A DNA stretch of 20,699 nt from RGIG426 sp045640165 (GCA_045640165.1 JAZUEK010000016.1:1-20699); one strand, 5' to 3'. Positions 6,943 through 14,203 are shown, counted from the first letter of the stretch. Translations and numbers: made by a program. Notes: generated by a model from the letters alone, not told the origin.

Positions 6943-8136
6943 ATGAAAAAATTGTCCAAAGTTCTCGCTTTGACTCTTACCATTGCGATGATCATTGGCG
7001 CGACCCTCGCTACTGGCGTTATCACCGCTTCCGCGGATGACGTTGTGGTTTGGGAAGGCACCATTGATATGGACTTCACCACCCAAAACACTGTGGCGAT
7101 CATCAACACTGACGACTCCTTGACTCAGGCCATCCGTGATGACTTGGCGCTCAATGGTTTCGCCACCAAGTACGTCCTGACTTCCTCTGACTCTTCGTAT
7201 ATCGGGGGTGAGACGGGTTACACGACTTGGGGTTTCTACGATGAGTTGACCGCGAATGATAAGGATAACTATCATGAGTGGTGGTCCGACAAAGGTAGTG
7301 ATATGAACAGCGCTACTTGGACTAATGCAGAAGAGCTCGCTCTGATGGGCCTTAAAGTCAACCTGTGCCTCTATTCCGATCCTGGCGCCGGTGATACCGC
7401 CCACGTTGGCACCATCAAACTGGTTGCGACTCACCAGGCTGGTGCTTCTCGCGTGACCACCCAGGCCCCGCGCCCGCAGGTGGATCCGCAGACCATCATC
7501 GATCAGGGTCAGGTTCTGTGGACCGGTTCTTTCGATATGGACTTCACCACCACCAACACCATGGCGATGCTGAAGAACGACGAAATGAACCAGGCCATCC
7601 GTGACGACATTGCTGCCAACGGCCCGGCCAAAGCGTATGCGGTTGTTGCTGATGCGCAGTATGTGTCCGGTGATTCCGGCTACGCGTCCTACTGCTTCTA
7701 TCAGGAGACTCCTGAGTATCTGGAAGCTTGGGCTGACAAGGGCTCCGGTGTGACGACCTCTGTGTGGTCCGATCCGGCTCCGCTTGCTCTGATGGGCAAC
7801 AAAGTCCAGCTCGCTCTCTGCTGCGACACCGATGGCGACGTGATTCACCTGAACACCCTCACCATCTACGTTGTGCACGATGGCAGCTTCACTGTTCCGT
7901 CCCAGTCCAAGACTGAGCCGTCCGTGACCGAGCCGTCCGTGACCGAGCCGTCTCAAGCTGTTCTCGCCGGTGACGCCAACAACGACGGTGTTATCAACAT
8001 GAAAGACGTTCTGACCCTTCGTAAACTCCTCGCCGGCATCGCGGTGGAGATCAACGAAGCGGCTGCCGACTTCAATGGTGATGGCGCTATCAACATGAAA
8101 GACGTTCTCGGCCTGCGCAAAGAGATTGCGAAATAA
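6943..8136 (+). CDS. Secreted dockerin protein with two copies of an unrecognised domain
   Basis: 397 residues. A signal peptide covers about 1-31 (hydrophobic core then ITASA). Two homologous domains of about 125-130 residues follow, at about 33-165 and 189-316. Each opens with VxWxGxxDMDFTTxNT, continues with QAIRDD and a GYxxxxFY motif, and ends LALMGxKVxLxLxxD plus a strand. A TEPSV repeat linker leads to a C-terminal dockerin (343-397) with two calcium loops, GDANNDGVINMKD and FNGDGAINMKD, each followed by VLxLRK. The dockerin should bind a cohesin such as the one encoded next. The repeated domain has no catalytic signature I can see and recurs in the 989-residue protein; a glycan-binding or adhesive role is inferred. 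AGGAGGAG precedes the ATG. Confidence 0.85.
   Translation: MKKLSKVLALTLTIAMIIGATLATGVITASADDVVVWEGTIDMDFTTQNTVAIINTDDSLTQAIRDDLALNGFATKYVLTSSDSSYIGGETGYTTWGFYDELTANDKDNYHEWWSDKGSDMNSATWTNAEELALMGLKVNLCLYSDPGAGDTAHVGTIKLVATHQAGASRVTTQAPRPQVDPQTIIDQGQVLWTGSFDMDFTTTNTMAMLKNDEMNQAIRDDIAANGPAKAYAVVADAQYVSGDSGYASYCFYQETPEYLEAWADKGSGVTTSVWSDPAPLALMGNKVQLALCCDTDGDVIHLNTLTIYVVHDGSFTVPSQSKTEPSVTEPSVTEPSQAVLAGDANNDGVINMKDVLTLRKLLAGIAVEINEAAADFNGDGAINMKDVLGLRKEIAK
7913..7957 (+). repeat. TEPSV linker repeat, 3 units of 15 bases
   Basis: Three tandem copies of a 15-base unit encoding TEPSV/TEPSQ sit between the second N-terminal domain and the dockerin. The same Thr-Glu-Pro-Ser style of linker is used in the neighbouring cohesin protein. 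Confidence 0.85.
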
Positions 8137-8207
8137 TTGACGTGAAGTCAATTCCCCTTTCAATCGGAAAGGGACCGTAAATTGTCCTGAAACTCTGTCA
8201 GAGAGTT
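8135..8207 (+). other. Three consecutive small hairpins between dockerin and cohesin genes
   Basis: AATTGAC (8135-8141) pairs with GTCAATT (8147-8153); CCCTTTC (8155-8161) with GAAAGGG (8167-8173); AACTCT (8191-8196) with AGAGTT (8202-8207). None is followed by a T tract, and no sigma-A promoter is visible in the gap, so transcription probably continues into the cohesin gene. Confidence 0.5.
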
Positions 8208-8253
8208 CTGGAATATTCAGAAATTATTATTCAGAAAAAGGAGATCAAAAATC

Positions 8254-9018
8254 ATGAAAAAAGTTCTTGCTATTCTCGTGTCCGCCTTGCTCGTTATGAG
8301 CCTGTGCGTGTCCGCCTCTGCGGCGAGCTTCTCGCTGGCGTTTGACACTGTCGACGTCGAAGAGGGTACTGCTCAAGTCGTTCTTCCCCTGAACGCCACT
8401 GCCAACGATGGCATCTGGGCTTTCATCATCGAGATGACCTATGACACCTCCGTCCTCACCTTCAACAAAGCTGAGGCGCCGGCGTTCAACATCACCCCGA
8501 ACGAAAAAGCTCCTGGTCTTGTCAAACTCGTGTTTGACGCGAAAGAGATGACCAACGTCACCGATACCGGTGTTGTTGCGAACATCACCTTCGACGTTGT
8601 CGGCGCTGCTGGTTCTTCTTCCGCTGTTGCCGCGACCTGCCCGGACCCGGCTTCCAACATCGACGTTGACTTCACCGATGTGGCGACTGCTGTTACCGCC
8701 GGTGCGGTGAACGTCGTTGCGAAAGCTGTTCCGACCGAGCCGTCCGAGACCGAGCCGTCCGCGACTGAGCCGTCCGCGACCGAGCCGTCCGCGACCGAGC
8801 CGTCCGAGACTGAGCCGTCCGAGACCGAGCCGTCCGAAGCTCCGGCTACCCAGCCGACCGATGCTCCGGCGACCACCGCTGCTCCGGCGACCACCGCTGC
8901 TCCGACCGCTGCTCCGACCAGCAATGGCACTCCGTCTACTGGTTCTGTGATTCCGGCCGCTGCTGTCGTGCTGGCGTCTGCTTCCGCCGCTGTCCTTTGC
9001 TTCGCTCGCAAAAAGTAA
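8254..9018 (+). CDS. Single-cohesin surface anchor with sortase-like C-terminus
   Basis: 254 residues. A signal peptide (about 1-23) is followed by a cohesin-like domain at about 24-160: VEEGTAQVVLPLNATANDGI, the MTYDTSVLTF strand typical of cohesins, then KLVFDAKEM and GVVANITFDVVGAAG. A Thr/Glu/Pro/Ser repeat linker and an Ala/Pro/Thr stretch follow. The end is TPSTGS (226-231), about 19 hydrophobic residues and RKK, the layout of a sortase sorting signal with TPSTG in place of LPxTG. In Ruminococcus cellulosomes a single-cohesin wall anchor (ScaE type) holds dockerin scaffolds on the cell; this protein has that architecture, though sequence alone does not prove orthology. It ends the first unit before a strong terminator. 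Ribosome site AAAAAGGAG. Confidence 0.82.
   Translation: MKKVLAILVSALLVMSLCVSASAASFSLAFDTVDVEEGTAQVVLPLNATANDGIWAFIIEMTYDTSVLTFNKAEAPAFNITPNEKAPGLVKLVFDAKEMTNVTDTGVVANITFDVVGAAGSSSAVAATCPDPASNIDVDFTDVATAVTAGAVNVVAKAVPTEPSETEPSATEPSATEPSATEPSETEPSETEPSEAPATQPTDAPATTAAPATTAAPTAAPTSNGTPSTGSVIPAAAVVLASASAAVLCFARKK
8734..8838 (+). repeat. TEPSx linker repeat, 7 units of 15 bases
   Basis: Seven tandem units ACYGAGCCGTCCGNN encode TEPSE or TEPSA after the cohesin domain. Repeats this regular often vary in number between strains, which would change how far the cohesin stands from the cell wall (inference). Confidence 0.9.
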
Positions 9019-9040
9019 TTTTTGAGAGTTGAGTAAAACC

Positions 9041-9073
9041 TGGATTTAATCCGGTGGCACGGGACTAAATCCA
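9041..9073 (+). other. Hairpin preceding the terminator
   Basis: TGGATTTA (9041-9048) pairs with TAAATCCA (9066-9073), with weaker inner pairs in a 17-base loop. It lies between the cohesin stop and the terminator and may stabilise the 3' end. Confidence 0.4.
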
Positions 9074-9080
9074 CATAAGA

Positions 9081-9115
9081 AAACGGGTAAGTTCGTTTTG
9101 AACTTACCCGTTTTT
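9081..9115 (+). terminator. Strong Rho-independent terminator after the cohesin gene
   Basis: Perfect 14-bp stem AAACGGGTAAGTTC (9081-9094) with GAACTTACCCGTTT (9100-9113), 5-base loop and T tract to 9115. Confidence 0.92.
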
Positions 9116-9174
9116 CCTTTTTTGTGCGGTTTTTTCGTGTGGGGTATAAAATTGGTCGTTTTTTCAAAAATCTC

Positions 9175-9203
9175 TTGCGAAATGGCAAAAAATTTGTTAT
9201 ACT
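9175..9203 (+). promoter_or_regulatory. Sigma-A-type promoter for the second dockerin unit
   Basis: TTGCGA (9175-9180), 17-base spacer, TATACT (9198-9203). The leader to the ATG at 9237 is short, about 27 bases. Confidence 0.7.
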
Positions 9204-9236
9204 TAACAAGTACATATGCAAAGGAGTGGAGTTGTT

Positions 9237-10244
9237 ATGAAAAACGTATTTTCCGTAGTATTTGCATTAACTTCCGTCTTGCTTGTGGTCGCGTTGGCAT
9301 CGACGACGATGATGTCCGCTTTCGCGGCGGGAGACCACAACGTGATGCTCGCGGCGGAAGACCACAACGTGATGCTCAGCGCCACCGAAACCGGCGTTGT
9401 CGAGCGTCAGCACGTGGTGCTGTATGACCAAAACTTCGAGCCGGTGGACGACACGAAGATTAAAAGCCCTGTCCGCTCTGAGGTAGGCAAGAGCAAAGTG
9501 GTTGCTGAACTGCCTGACCGCGAGGGAAGCGGTGTGCAGGTGCAGATGATTTACGACCGCGTGATGATCGGTATTCAACCGAAAGGCATCGGCGATATTC
9601 TGTATCCTTACGGCGATTTCCAAGAGGGGGACACCTTCCACTTTAAGACTGATGTGTATCTCGACGTGGATAATCCGCAGGATTTTTATCCGTTCGTGCT
9701 TTTGTGCATCGGCGGTGGCGCCCGTTCGCCTGAAGAGAAAGAGTATAACTACGACGAGTGGTATCCCTCTGAGAAAAACGGTACGGCGCAAAACGTGAAC
9801 GGCGTGACGACGATTCAGCCGCGCACGTGGACGACCATCGAGTACGTCTTTACTGTGAAAAACGGTGGTTCGGACAAAGGCCGCAACATCAGCTTCTATA
9901 ACGATGCCGGTGCGTTTTATCTGTATTTCGGCTCTCAGGTGCTGAACAAGAACATCTACCTCGACAACATTCTGCTCGAGATGGACACCGCGGCCGACCC
10001 GAATACACGCACGACGCCCACCACGGCGCCGAAAACGACGATAAAAGAGCCGACGATTTCCACCAAAAAGCCGGTGATTGCCGGCGATGCCAATGCTGAC
10101 GGAATCATCAACACGAAAGACATTTTGACGATTCGCAAATATTTGGCAGGTATGGAAGTGTTCATCGATATGGAAGGCGCCGACATGACGAAAGACGGCG
10201 CGGTCAATATGAAAGACGTCCTGGCTCTTCGCAAGAGCTTCTGA
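9237..10244 (+). CDS. Secreted dockerin protein with one jelly-roll-like domain
   Basis: 335 residues from the ATG at 9237, chosen because AAGGAG lies ten bases upstream and the protein then begins with a normal signal peptide (MKNVFSVVFALTSVLLVVAL, cleavage near SAFA). An in-frame ATG at 9216 would add seven residues but lies before the ribosome site. A duplicated DHNVML motif follows the signal. Residues about 60-250 form a beta-rich domain closing with NKNIYLDNILLEMD, the ending shared by the jelly-roll-like domains here. After a Thr/Pro linker the dockerin (283-335) reads GDANADGIINTKD and DMTKDGAVNMKD. Loop 1 has Thr-Lys where the others have Met-Lys, loop 2 has Thr at a usual Asn position, and the protein stops right after LRKSF, so the final helix is short. 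No enzyme motif is visible. Confidence 0.82.
   Translation: MKNVFSVVFALTSVLLVVALASTTMMSAFAAGDHNVMLAAEDHNVMLSATETGVVERQHVVLYDQNFEPVDDTKIKSPVRSEVGKSKVVAELPDREGSGVQVQMIYDRVMIGIQPKGIGDILYPYGDFQEGDTFHFKTDVYLDVDNPQDFYPFVLLCIGGGARSPEEKEYNYDEWYPSEKNGTAQNVNGVTTIQPRTWTTIEYVFTVKNGGSDKGRNISFYNDAGAFYLYFGSQVLNKNIYLDNILLEMDTAADPNTRTTPTTAPKTTIKEPTISTKKPVIAGDANADGIINTKDILTIRKYLAGMEVFIDMEGADMTKDGAVNMKDVLALRKSF
9324..9377 (+). repeat. 27-base tandem duplication after the signal peptide
   Basis: Two nearly identical 27-base units (9324-9350 and 9351-9377), differing at one base, encode AGDHNVMLA and AEDHNVMLS at the mature N-terminus. The near identity suggests a recent duplication. Confidence 0.9.
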
Positions 10245-10330
10245 CGCGCGGCAAGAATTTCTTAGTTATAAAATGATGCCGTAAAAGCGGCGGACTTTTT
10301 ATAAAATTTTTATTGAAGGAGAAAAAACCT

Positions 10331-13300
10331 ATGAGAAAATCCATTCTTCGGCTGATCACGGTTTGCGCCACGGTTGCTCTGCTTTGCGGCGCTATGCTGT
10401 GCTTCAGCCTCAGCTCCTCGGCGGAAAACCTCTTGACGGACAGCTGGGCGGCGCTTGACGATTCCCAGTCCGCAGCGGTTTCCTACAGCGGTGGCACGCT
10501 GACCATCAACGCCGGTACTGACGACGTGAAAGCGGCACAAAAGCTGACGCTGGATGCCGGTTCTTACCAATTCCTTATCGGTAATAAAACCGGTGATATG
10601 TGGTTTACCGTAAAATGGGACGGCGGCGAAGCTTCCGAGATCAAATACGATGAACAGCATATCGAGTTCACTTTGCCGTCCTCCAAGGAAGTGACCATCG
10701 AGGCGTTTCAGTATCGCAATACTACCGGTACGGCCTCTGCCATGACGTTGGAGAAAGAAGGCGGTTCCTCCGGTACGACCGCTTCTTCGGAGGCTTCCGA
10801 GTCCTCCGCGACCCAGGCGTCCGAGACGCAGCCGAGCCAGCAGGGCGGTTCTACCGAACTGACCGACAACTGGGAGGCGCTTGACCCCGCTCAAGCTGCG
10901 GCGGTTTCCTTCAGCAACGGCACGCTTTCCATCAATGCCGGCCTCGTGGAGGGCGACGTGAAAGCCGGCCAGACTGTGAGCCTCGCTGCCGGTACCTACA
11001 CGCTGACTGCGGATAAGACCGGTGACCTTTCGTTCTCGGCCAAATGGGAAGGTAACGAAGTGGGCGAGACCGAAGGTAAATTGACCTTCACCCTGCCTGC
11101 GGAGACCAAAGTCCAAATCGTTGCGTTCCAGTATCGCGGCACTTCCGGTACGGCTTCTAACATTGTGCTGTCCGGTGGCGGCTCTCAGCCGACTACTCCG
11201 TCCTCGTCCGAGACCACTCCGTCCTCGTCCGAGACCACTCCGTCTTCGAGCGAGACGACTCCGTCTCAGTCCGAGACTCAGCCGAGCCAGCAGGGCGGTT
11301 CTACCGAACTGACCGACAACTGGGAGGCGCTTGACCCCGCTCAAGCGGCGGCGGTTTCCTTCAGCAACGGCACGCTTTCCATCAACGCCGGCCTCGTGGA
11401 GGGCGACGTGAAAGCCGGCCAGACCGTGAGCCTCGCTGCCGGTACCTACACGCTGACTGCGGATAAGACCGGTGACCTTTCGTTCTCGGCCAAATGGGAA
11501 GGTAACGAAGTGGGCGAGACCGAAGGTAAATTGACCTTCACCCTGCCTGCGGCGACCGATGTCCAAATCGTTGCGTTCCAGTATCGCGGCACTTCCGGTA
11601 CGGCTTCTAACATCGTGCTGTCCGGTGGCGGCTCTCAGCCGACCACTCCGTCTGCGTCTTCTTCCGAGACCACTCCGTCCGGTTCCGGCTCCGAAACGCA
11701 GCCGACTTCCGCTCCGACGGGCGGCAACCTCATCGTCAACGGTTCGTTCAACAGCGGTATTTCCGGTTGGACGCTGACCAACATTGACGAGAACTCCGCC
11801 AAAGTGCAAGACGGTGCGCTGGTTGTCAACCAAGCGAATGGTTGGCACGTGGATATTCGTCCGACCATCAGCGGAACGATTAAAGCGAACACCCAGTACA
11901 CCCTCAAATACGAAGCCTCTAATGTGAACAACCTGCAAGTGACCGTTCACCTGGCTCCCGGCTTCGGCGGCGGCGCTTCGATACAGGCCGCTCCGGGCGA
12001 AACCAGCTTTACCACTGCCGCGGATTTGACGGCGAATGATTTCTACGTAACGATTGAAATTATCGCTGACGGCGATGTTTCCGGTACGTTCGATAACTTT
12101 GTCCTCGTCGAGGGCACCAACACCGACGTGACCGACCCGTCTGTCGATCCGTCCCAGTCCGGCACGCAGCCGTCTCAAAACCCGTCTCAAAACCCGGGTC
12201 AGGTCGGCAAAATCGTTGTGTGGTCCGGTACGATCAGCCGTGACTTCACCACCAAAAACACCGTGGCGATTATCAATGTGGACGAACTGACGCAGGCGTT
12301 CCGCGACGATTTGACCGCCAACGGTCTTCCGCAAAAATACGAAATCGAAGCGGTTGCTTCTTACACCAGTGGCCCGTCCGGTTACGCCAGCTGGGGCTTC
12401 TATCAAGATAGCCCGTATTTGGAGCTGTGGTCGGATGAAGGTGCTACGTTGACCAACGCGGTGATTAGCGGTCAATCCAAAGTGAAAACTCCGCTTTCGT
12501 CCCTGACCAACGCGGCCAGCCTTTGCTTGTTCAGCGACAATTCCGGAGACCTGGTGAATGTCCAGAGCCTGACCCTCTACGCGTATCGCGAGGGCGGCAC
12601 GACGACTCCGTCTTCGAGCGAGACCACTCCGTCCAGCTCCGAGACCGATCCGTCTTCGAGCGAGACCACTCCGTCCGGTTCCGAGACCGATCCGTCCACC
12701 TCTGAGACCACTCCGTCTCAGCCGACCGACGGCAAAGCCCTCGTTTGGGCAGGTAACCTCGATACCGATTACACCACCGGTGACGGCGGTGTGGCGCCTA
12801 TCCAAAATCAGGAAATGATGATGGCGGTTATGGGCGAGATTATGACCAATGGCATCCCGGAGAAGATCGAGATCAAATCTGAGCTCGGTTATCTCGGTGG
12901 CCCGTCCAACTTCGCGGCGATCGGCCTGTATTCGAACGGTCAGGTTATCTGGCCGGATGCGGAATGCACCGATTTGTCCGACGTGACCTTCAGCAATCTC
13001 TCCGGTCTCGGCGCGGATACCGCTCTCGTGGTGTTCAGTACCGCTGCCGGCGATACGCTGCACATCGGCAATATGGAGATTTACGCCTATCGTGCGCAGC
13101 CGACCGAGCCGTCCTCTTCTGTGATGGCCGGTGACGCCAACGGCGACGGTGCGCTCAACATGAAAGACGTTCTTGTTCTTCGCAAATTCCTCGCCGATAT
13201 CCCGGTGGAGATGAACGCGGAAGCCGCCGACGTGAATGGCGACGGTTCCATCAACATGAAAGACGTTCTGCAGATGCGTAAAATCATCGCGGATTCCTGA
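10331..13300 (+). CDS. Large multimodular non-catalytic dockerin protein
   Basis: 989 residues from the ATG at 10331 (AAGGAG nine bases upstream; a TTG 18 bases earlier is unlikely). Order: signal peptide (about 1-32). Three repeat domains follow (about 31-140, 176-285, 326-437), each opening LTDxWxALDxxQxAAVS and ending with VxIxAFQYRxTxGTAS. Then come a CBM4/9-like domain (about 464-595, opening NLIVNGSFNSGISGWTLTN and ending GTFDNFVLVEG), two copies of the DFTT domain also found in the 397-residue protein (about 626-756 and 801-922), and a dockerin (934-989; GDANGDGALNMKD, VNGDGSINMKD). Ser/Thr/Pro/Glu linkers separate the modules. Domains 2 and 3 are almost identical. I see no catalytic module; CBM4/9 relatives bind polysaccharides. 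It probably shares the transcript of the preceding gene and ends at a strong terminator. Confidence 0.85.
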   Translation: MRKSILRLITVCATVALLCGAMLCFSLSSSAENLLTDSWAALDDSQSAAVSYSGGTLTINAGTDDVKAAQKLTLDAGSYQFLIGNKTGDMWFTVKWDGGEASEIKYDEQHIEFTLPSSKEVTIEAFQYRNTTGTASAMTLEKEGGSSGTTASSEASESSATQASETQPSQQGGSTELTDNWEALDPAQAAAVSFSNGTLSINAGLVEGDVKAGQTVSLAAGTYTLTADKTGDLSFSAKWEGNEVGETEGKLTFTLPAETKVQIVAFQYRGTSGTASNIVLSGGGSQPTTPSSSETTPSSSETTPSSSETTPSQSETQPSQQGGSTELTDNWEALDPAQAAAVSFSNGTLSINAGLVEGDVKAGQTVSLAAGTYTLTADKTGDLSFSAKWEGNEVGETEGKLTFTLPAATDVQIVAFQYRGTSGTASNIVLSGGGSQPTTPSASSSETTPSGSGSETQPTSAPTGGNLIVNGSFNSGISGWTLTNIDENSAKVQDGALVVNQANGWHVDIRPTISGTIKANTQYTLKYEASNVNNLQVTVHLAPGFGGGASIQAAPGETSFTTAADLTANDFYVTIEIIADGDVSGTFDNFVLVEGTNTDVTDPSVDPSQSGTQPSQNPSQNPGQVGKIVVWSGTISRDFTTKNTVAIINVDELTQAFRDDLTANGLPQKYEIEAVASYTSGPSGYASWGFYQDSPYLELWSDEGATLTNAVISGQSKVKTPLSSLTNAASLCLFSDNSGDLVNVQSLTLYAYREGGTTTPSSSETTPSSSETDPSSSETTPSGSETDPSTSETTPSQPTDGKALVWAGNLDTDYTTGDGGVAPIQNQEMMMAVMGEIMTNGIPEKIEIKSELGYLGGPSNFAAIGLYSNGQVIWPDAECTDLSDVTFSNLSGLGADTALVVFSTAAGDTLHIGNMEIYAYRAQPTEPSSSVMAGDANGDGALNMKDVLVLRKFLADIPVEMNAEAADVNGDGSINMKDVLQMRKIIADS
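10821..11652 (+). repeat. Near-identical tandem module duplication, 450-base period
   Basis: Bases 10821-11202 and 11271-11652 match almost base for base at an offset of exactly 450, covering a whole 110-residue domain and part of the linker. The few differences include AAA/GAT and small synonymous changes. The more diverged first module (about 10423-10750) is an older copy. Confidence 0.92.
11195..11278 (+). repeat. TPSSSET linker repeat, 4 units of 21 bases
   Basis: Four 21-base units encode TPSSSET (last one TPSQSET) between the second and third modules of the 989-residue protein. Confidence 0.88.
12605..12730 (+). repeat. T/DPSxSET linker repeat, 6 units of 21 bases
   Basis: Six 21-base units encode TPSSSET, DPSSSET, TPSGSET, DPSTSET and similar between the two DFTT domains. 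It is the same linker family as at 11195-11278. Confidence 0.88.
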
Positions 13301-13322
13301 TTTCATTCGCAAAACCTAATAA

Positions 13323-13353
13323 AAACGGCATCACTTCGGTGATGCCGTTTTTT
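13323..13353 (+). terminator. Strong Rho-independent terminator
   Basis: Perfect 12-bp stem AAACGGCATCAC (13323-13334) with GTGATGCCGTTT (13339-13350), a stable TTCG tetraloop, and T tract to 13353. Confidence 0.95.
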
Positions 13354-13369
13354 CTTTTATATTTTCCTC

Positions 13370-13398
13370 TTGCATTTTTCGTCATAATATGGTAAAAT
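13370..13398 (+). promoter_or_regulatory. Sigma-A-type promoter for the short dockerin gene
   Basis: TTGCAT (13370-13375), 17-base spacer, TAAAAT (13393-13398), about 30 bases before the ATG, with AAAGGAGGG in between. Confidence 0.7.
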
Positions 13399-13428
13399 AT
13401 CGTCGGTAATAAAAAAGGAGGGCTTCGT

Positions 13429-14142
13429 ATGGAAAAACGGATATTCCGTGTCGTCAGCGTTTGCGTGATTATGGCAATGCTGGCGGCGATGGTCGTGATT
13501 ACCTCGCTTTCCGTCTCGGCGTTTGAGCCGTTGGATGGGGACGAGAGCACCGGAAGCAAAACCACGATGGGTCCGCTTGACAGCCGCGAAGAGGGCGTCA
13601 GCCAGACCATCAGTTACCCCGAAGATTACTATTCTGCCGTGACTTACGGTCCGCTGGACGGGGATGAGAGCGAGGAGGAATCTGACGTTCCCACCGATCC
13701 GTCGCAGAGCGTGACCAATCCGACCGAGACGAGCGCTTCTGAGAGTTCGCAGCCGAGCGAGACGCAGCCGAGCGAATCGCAGCCGAGCGCCATTTCCACC
13801 GAGTCGAGTCAAACCGGCAGTGAAACCGGTAGTGATCCGGCGACGACGCTTCCCACGTTGCCGACGTTGCCGACAATGCCGACAATGCCCAGTCAGTCGG
13901 AGTCCGGTGTTACTGACCCGAGTCAATCCGAAAAAACGCCGCTTTACGGCGACGCGAACGAGGACAATGCCGTGAATATGAAAGACGTATTGCTTATGCG
14001 CAAATACGTGGCGGAAATCCCCGTAACCATCTGTTTCGTCAACGCTGACGTGAACGTGGATGCGGCCATCAATATGAAAGACGTGCTGTCCGTCCGTAAA
14101 TACGTGGCGGAGTTGATTGATCATCTGGGACCGGACACCTAA
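13429..14142 (+). CDS. Short secreted dockerin protein, mostly low-complexity
   Basis: 237 residues with its own promoter and terminator. After a signal peptide (about 1-32, ending SLSVSA) come three short repeats of a PLD motif (EPLDGDEST, GPLDSREEG, GPLDGDESEEES). A Ser/Thr/Glu/Gln/Pro linker follows, including tandem TLP and TMP triplets, and then a C-terminal dockerin (174-237). The loops are GDANEDNAVNMKD and VNVDAAINMKD: the calcium ligands Asp/Asn are kept but the usual Gly at position 6 is Asn in loop 1 and Ala in loop 2. There is no room for a normal folded domain besides the dockerin. It could be a spacer, cap or competitor that occupies cohesins, or it may present the acidic PLDGDES motif; this is inference. 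AAAGGAGGG precedes the ATG. Confidence 0.8.
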   Translation: MEKRIFRVVSVCVIMAMLAAMVVITSLSVSAFEPLDGDESTGSKTTMGPLDSREEGVSQTISYPEDYYSAVTYGPLDGDESEEESDVPTDPSQSVTNPTETSASESSQPSETQPSESQPSAISTESSQTGSETGSDPATTLPTLPTLPTMPTMPSQSESGVTDPSQSEKTPLYGDANEDNAVNMKDVLLMRKYVAEIPVTICFVNADVNVDAAINMKDVLSVRKYVAELIDHLGPDT

Positions 14143-14163
14143 ACGACGTAAAAACAAAAAGAA

Positions 14164-14195
14164 ACGACCTTGTGAGAATTCACAAGGTCGTTTTT
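14164..14195. terminator. Bidirectional terminator between converging genes
   Basis: Perfect 12-bp stem ACGACCTTGTGA (14164-14175) with TCACAAGGTCGT (14180-14191) and a 4-base loop. A run of Ts follows on the plus strand and an A-rich run precedes it, so it can stop both the short dockerin gene and the minus-strand regulator. Confidence 0.93.
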
Positions 14196-14203
14196 CATTT
14201 GGT

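Noticed and set aside
6169..8163. Long antisense open frame (664 codons) across two genes
   Set aside because: It runs opposite two well-supported secreted-protein genes, and its low-complexity stretches are the reverse of the TG and linker repeats.
8734..8838. Regular 15-base repeats as a possible CRISPR-like array
   Set aside because: The units are contiguous, in frame and encode a TEPSx linker; there are no unique spacers.
10310..13312. Very long antisense open frame (about 1000 codons) opposite the 989-residue protein
   Set aside because: It mirrors the codon pattern of the sense gene, starts and ends close to it, is rich in Arg/His/Gly/Val with no recognisable motif, and has no ribosome site. 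The sense strand has signal peptide, repeats and dockerin.
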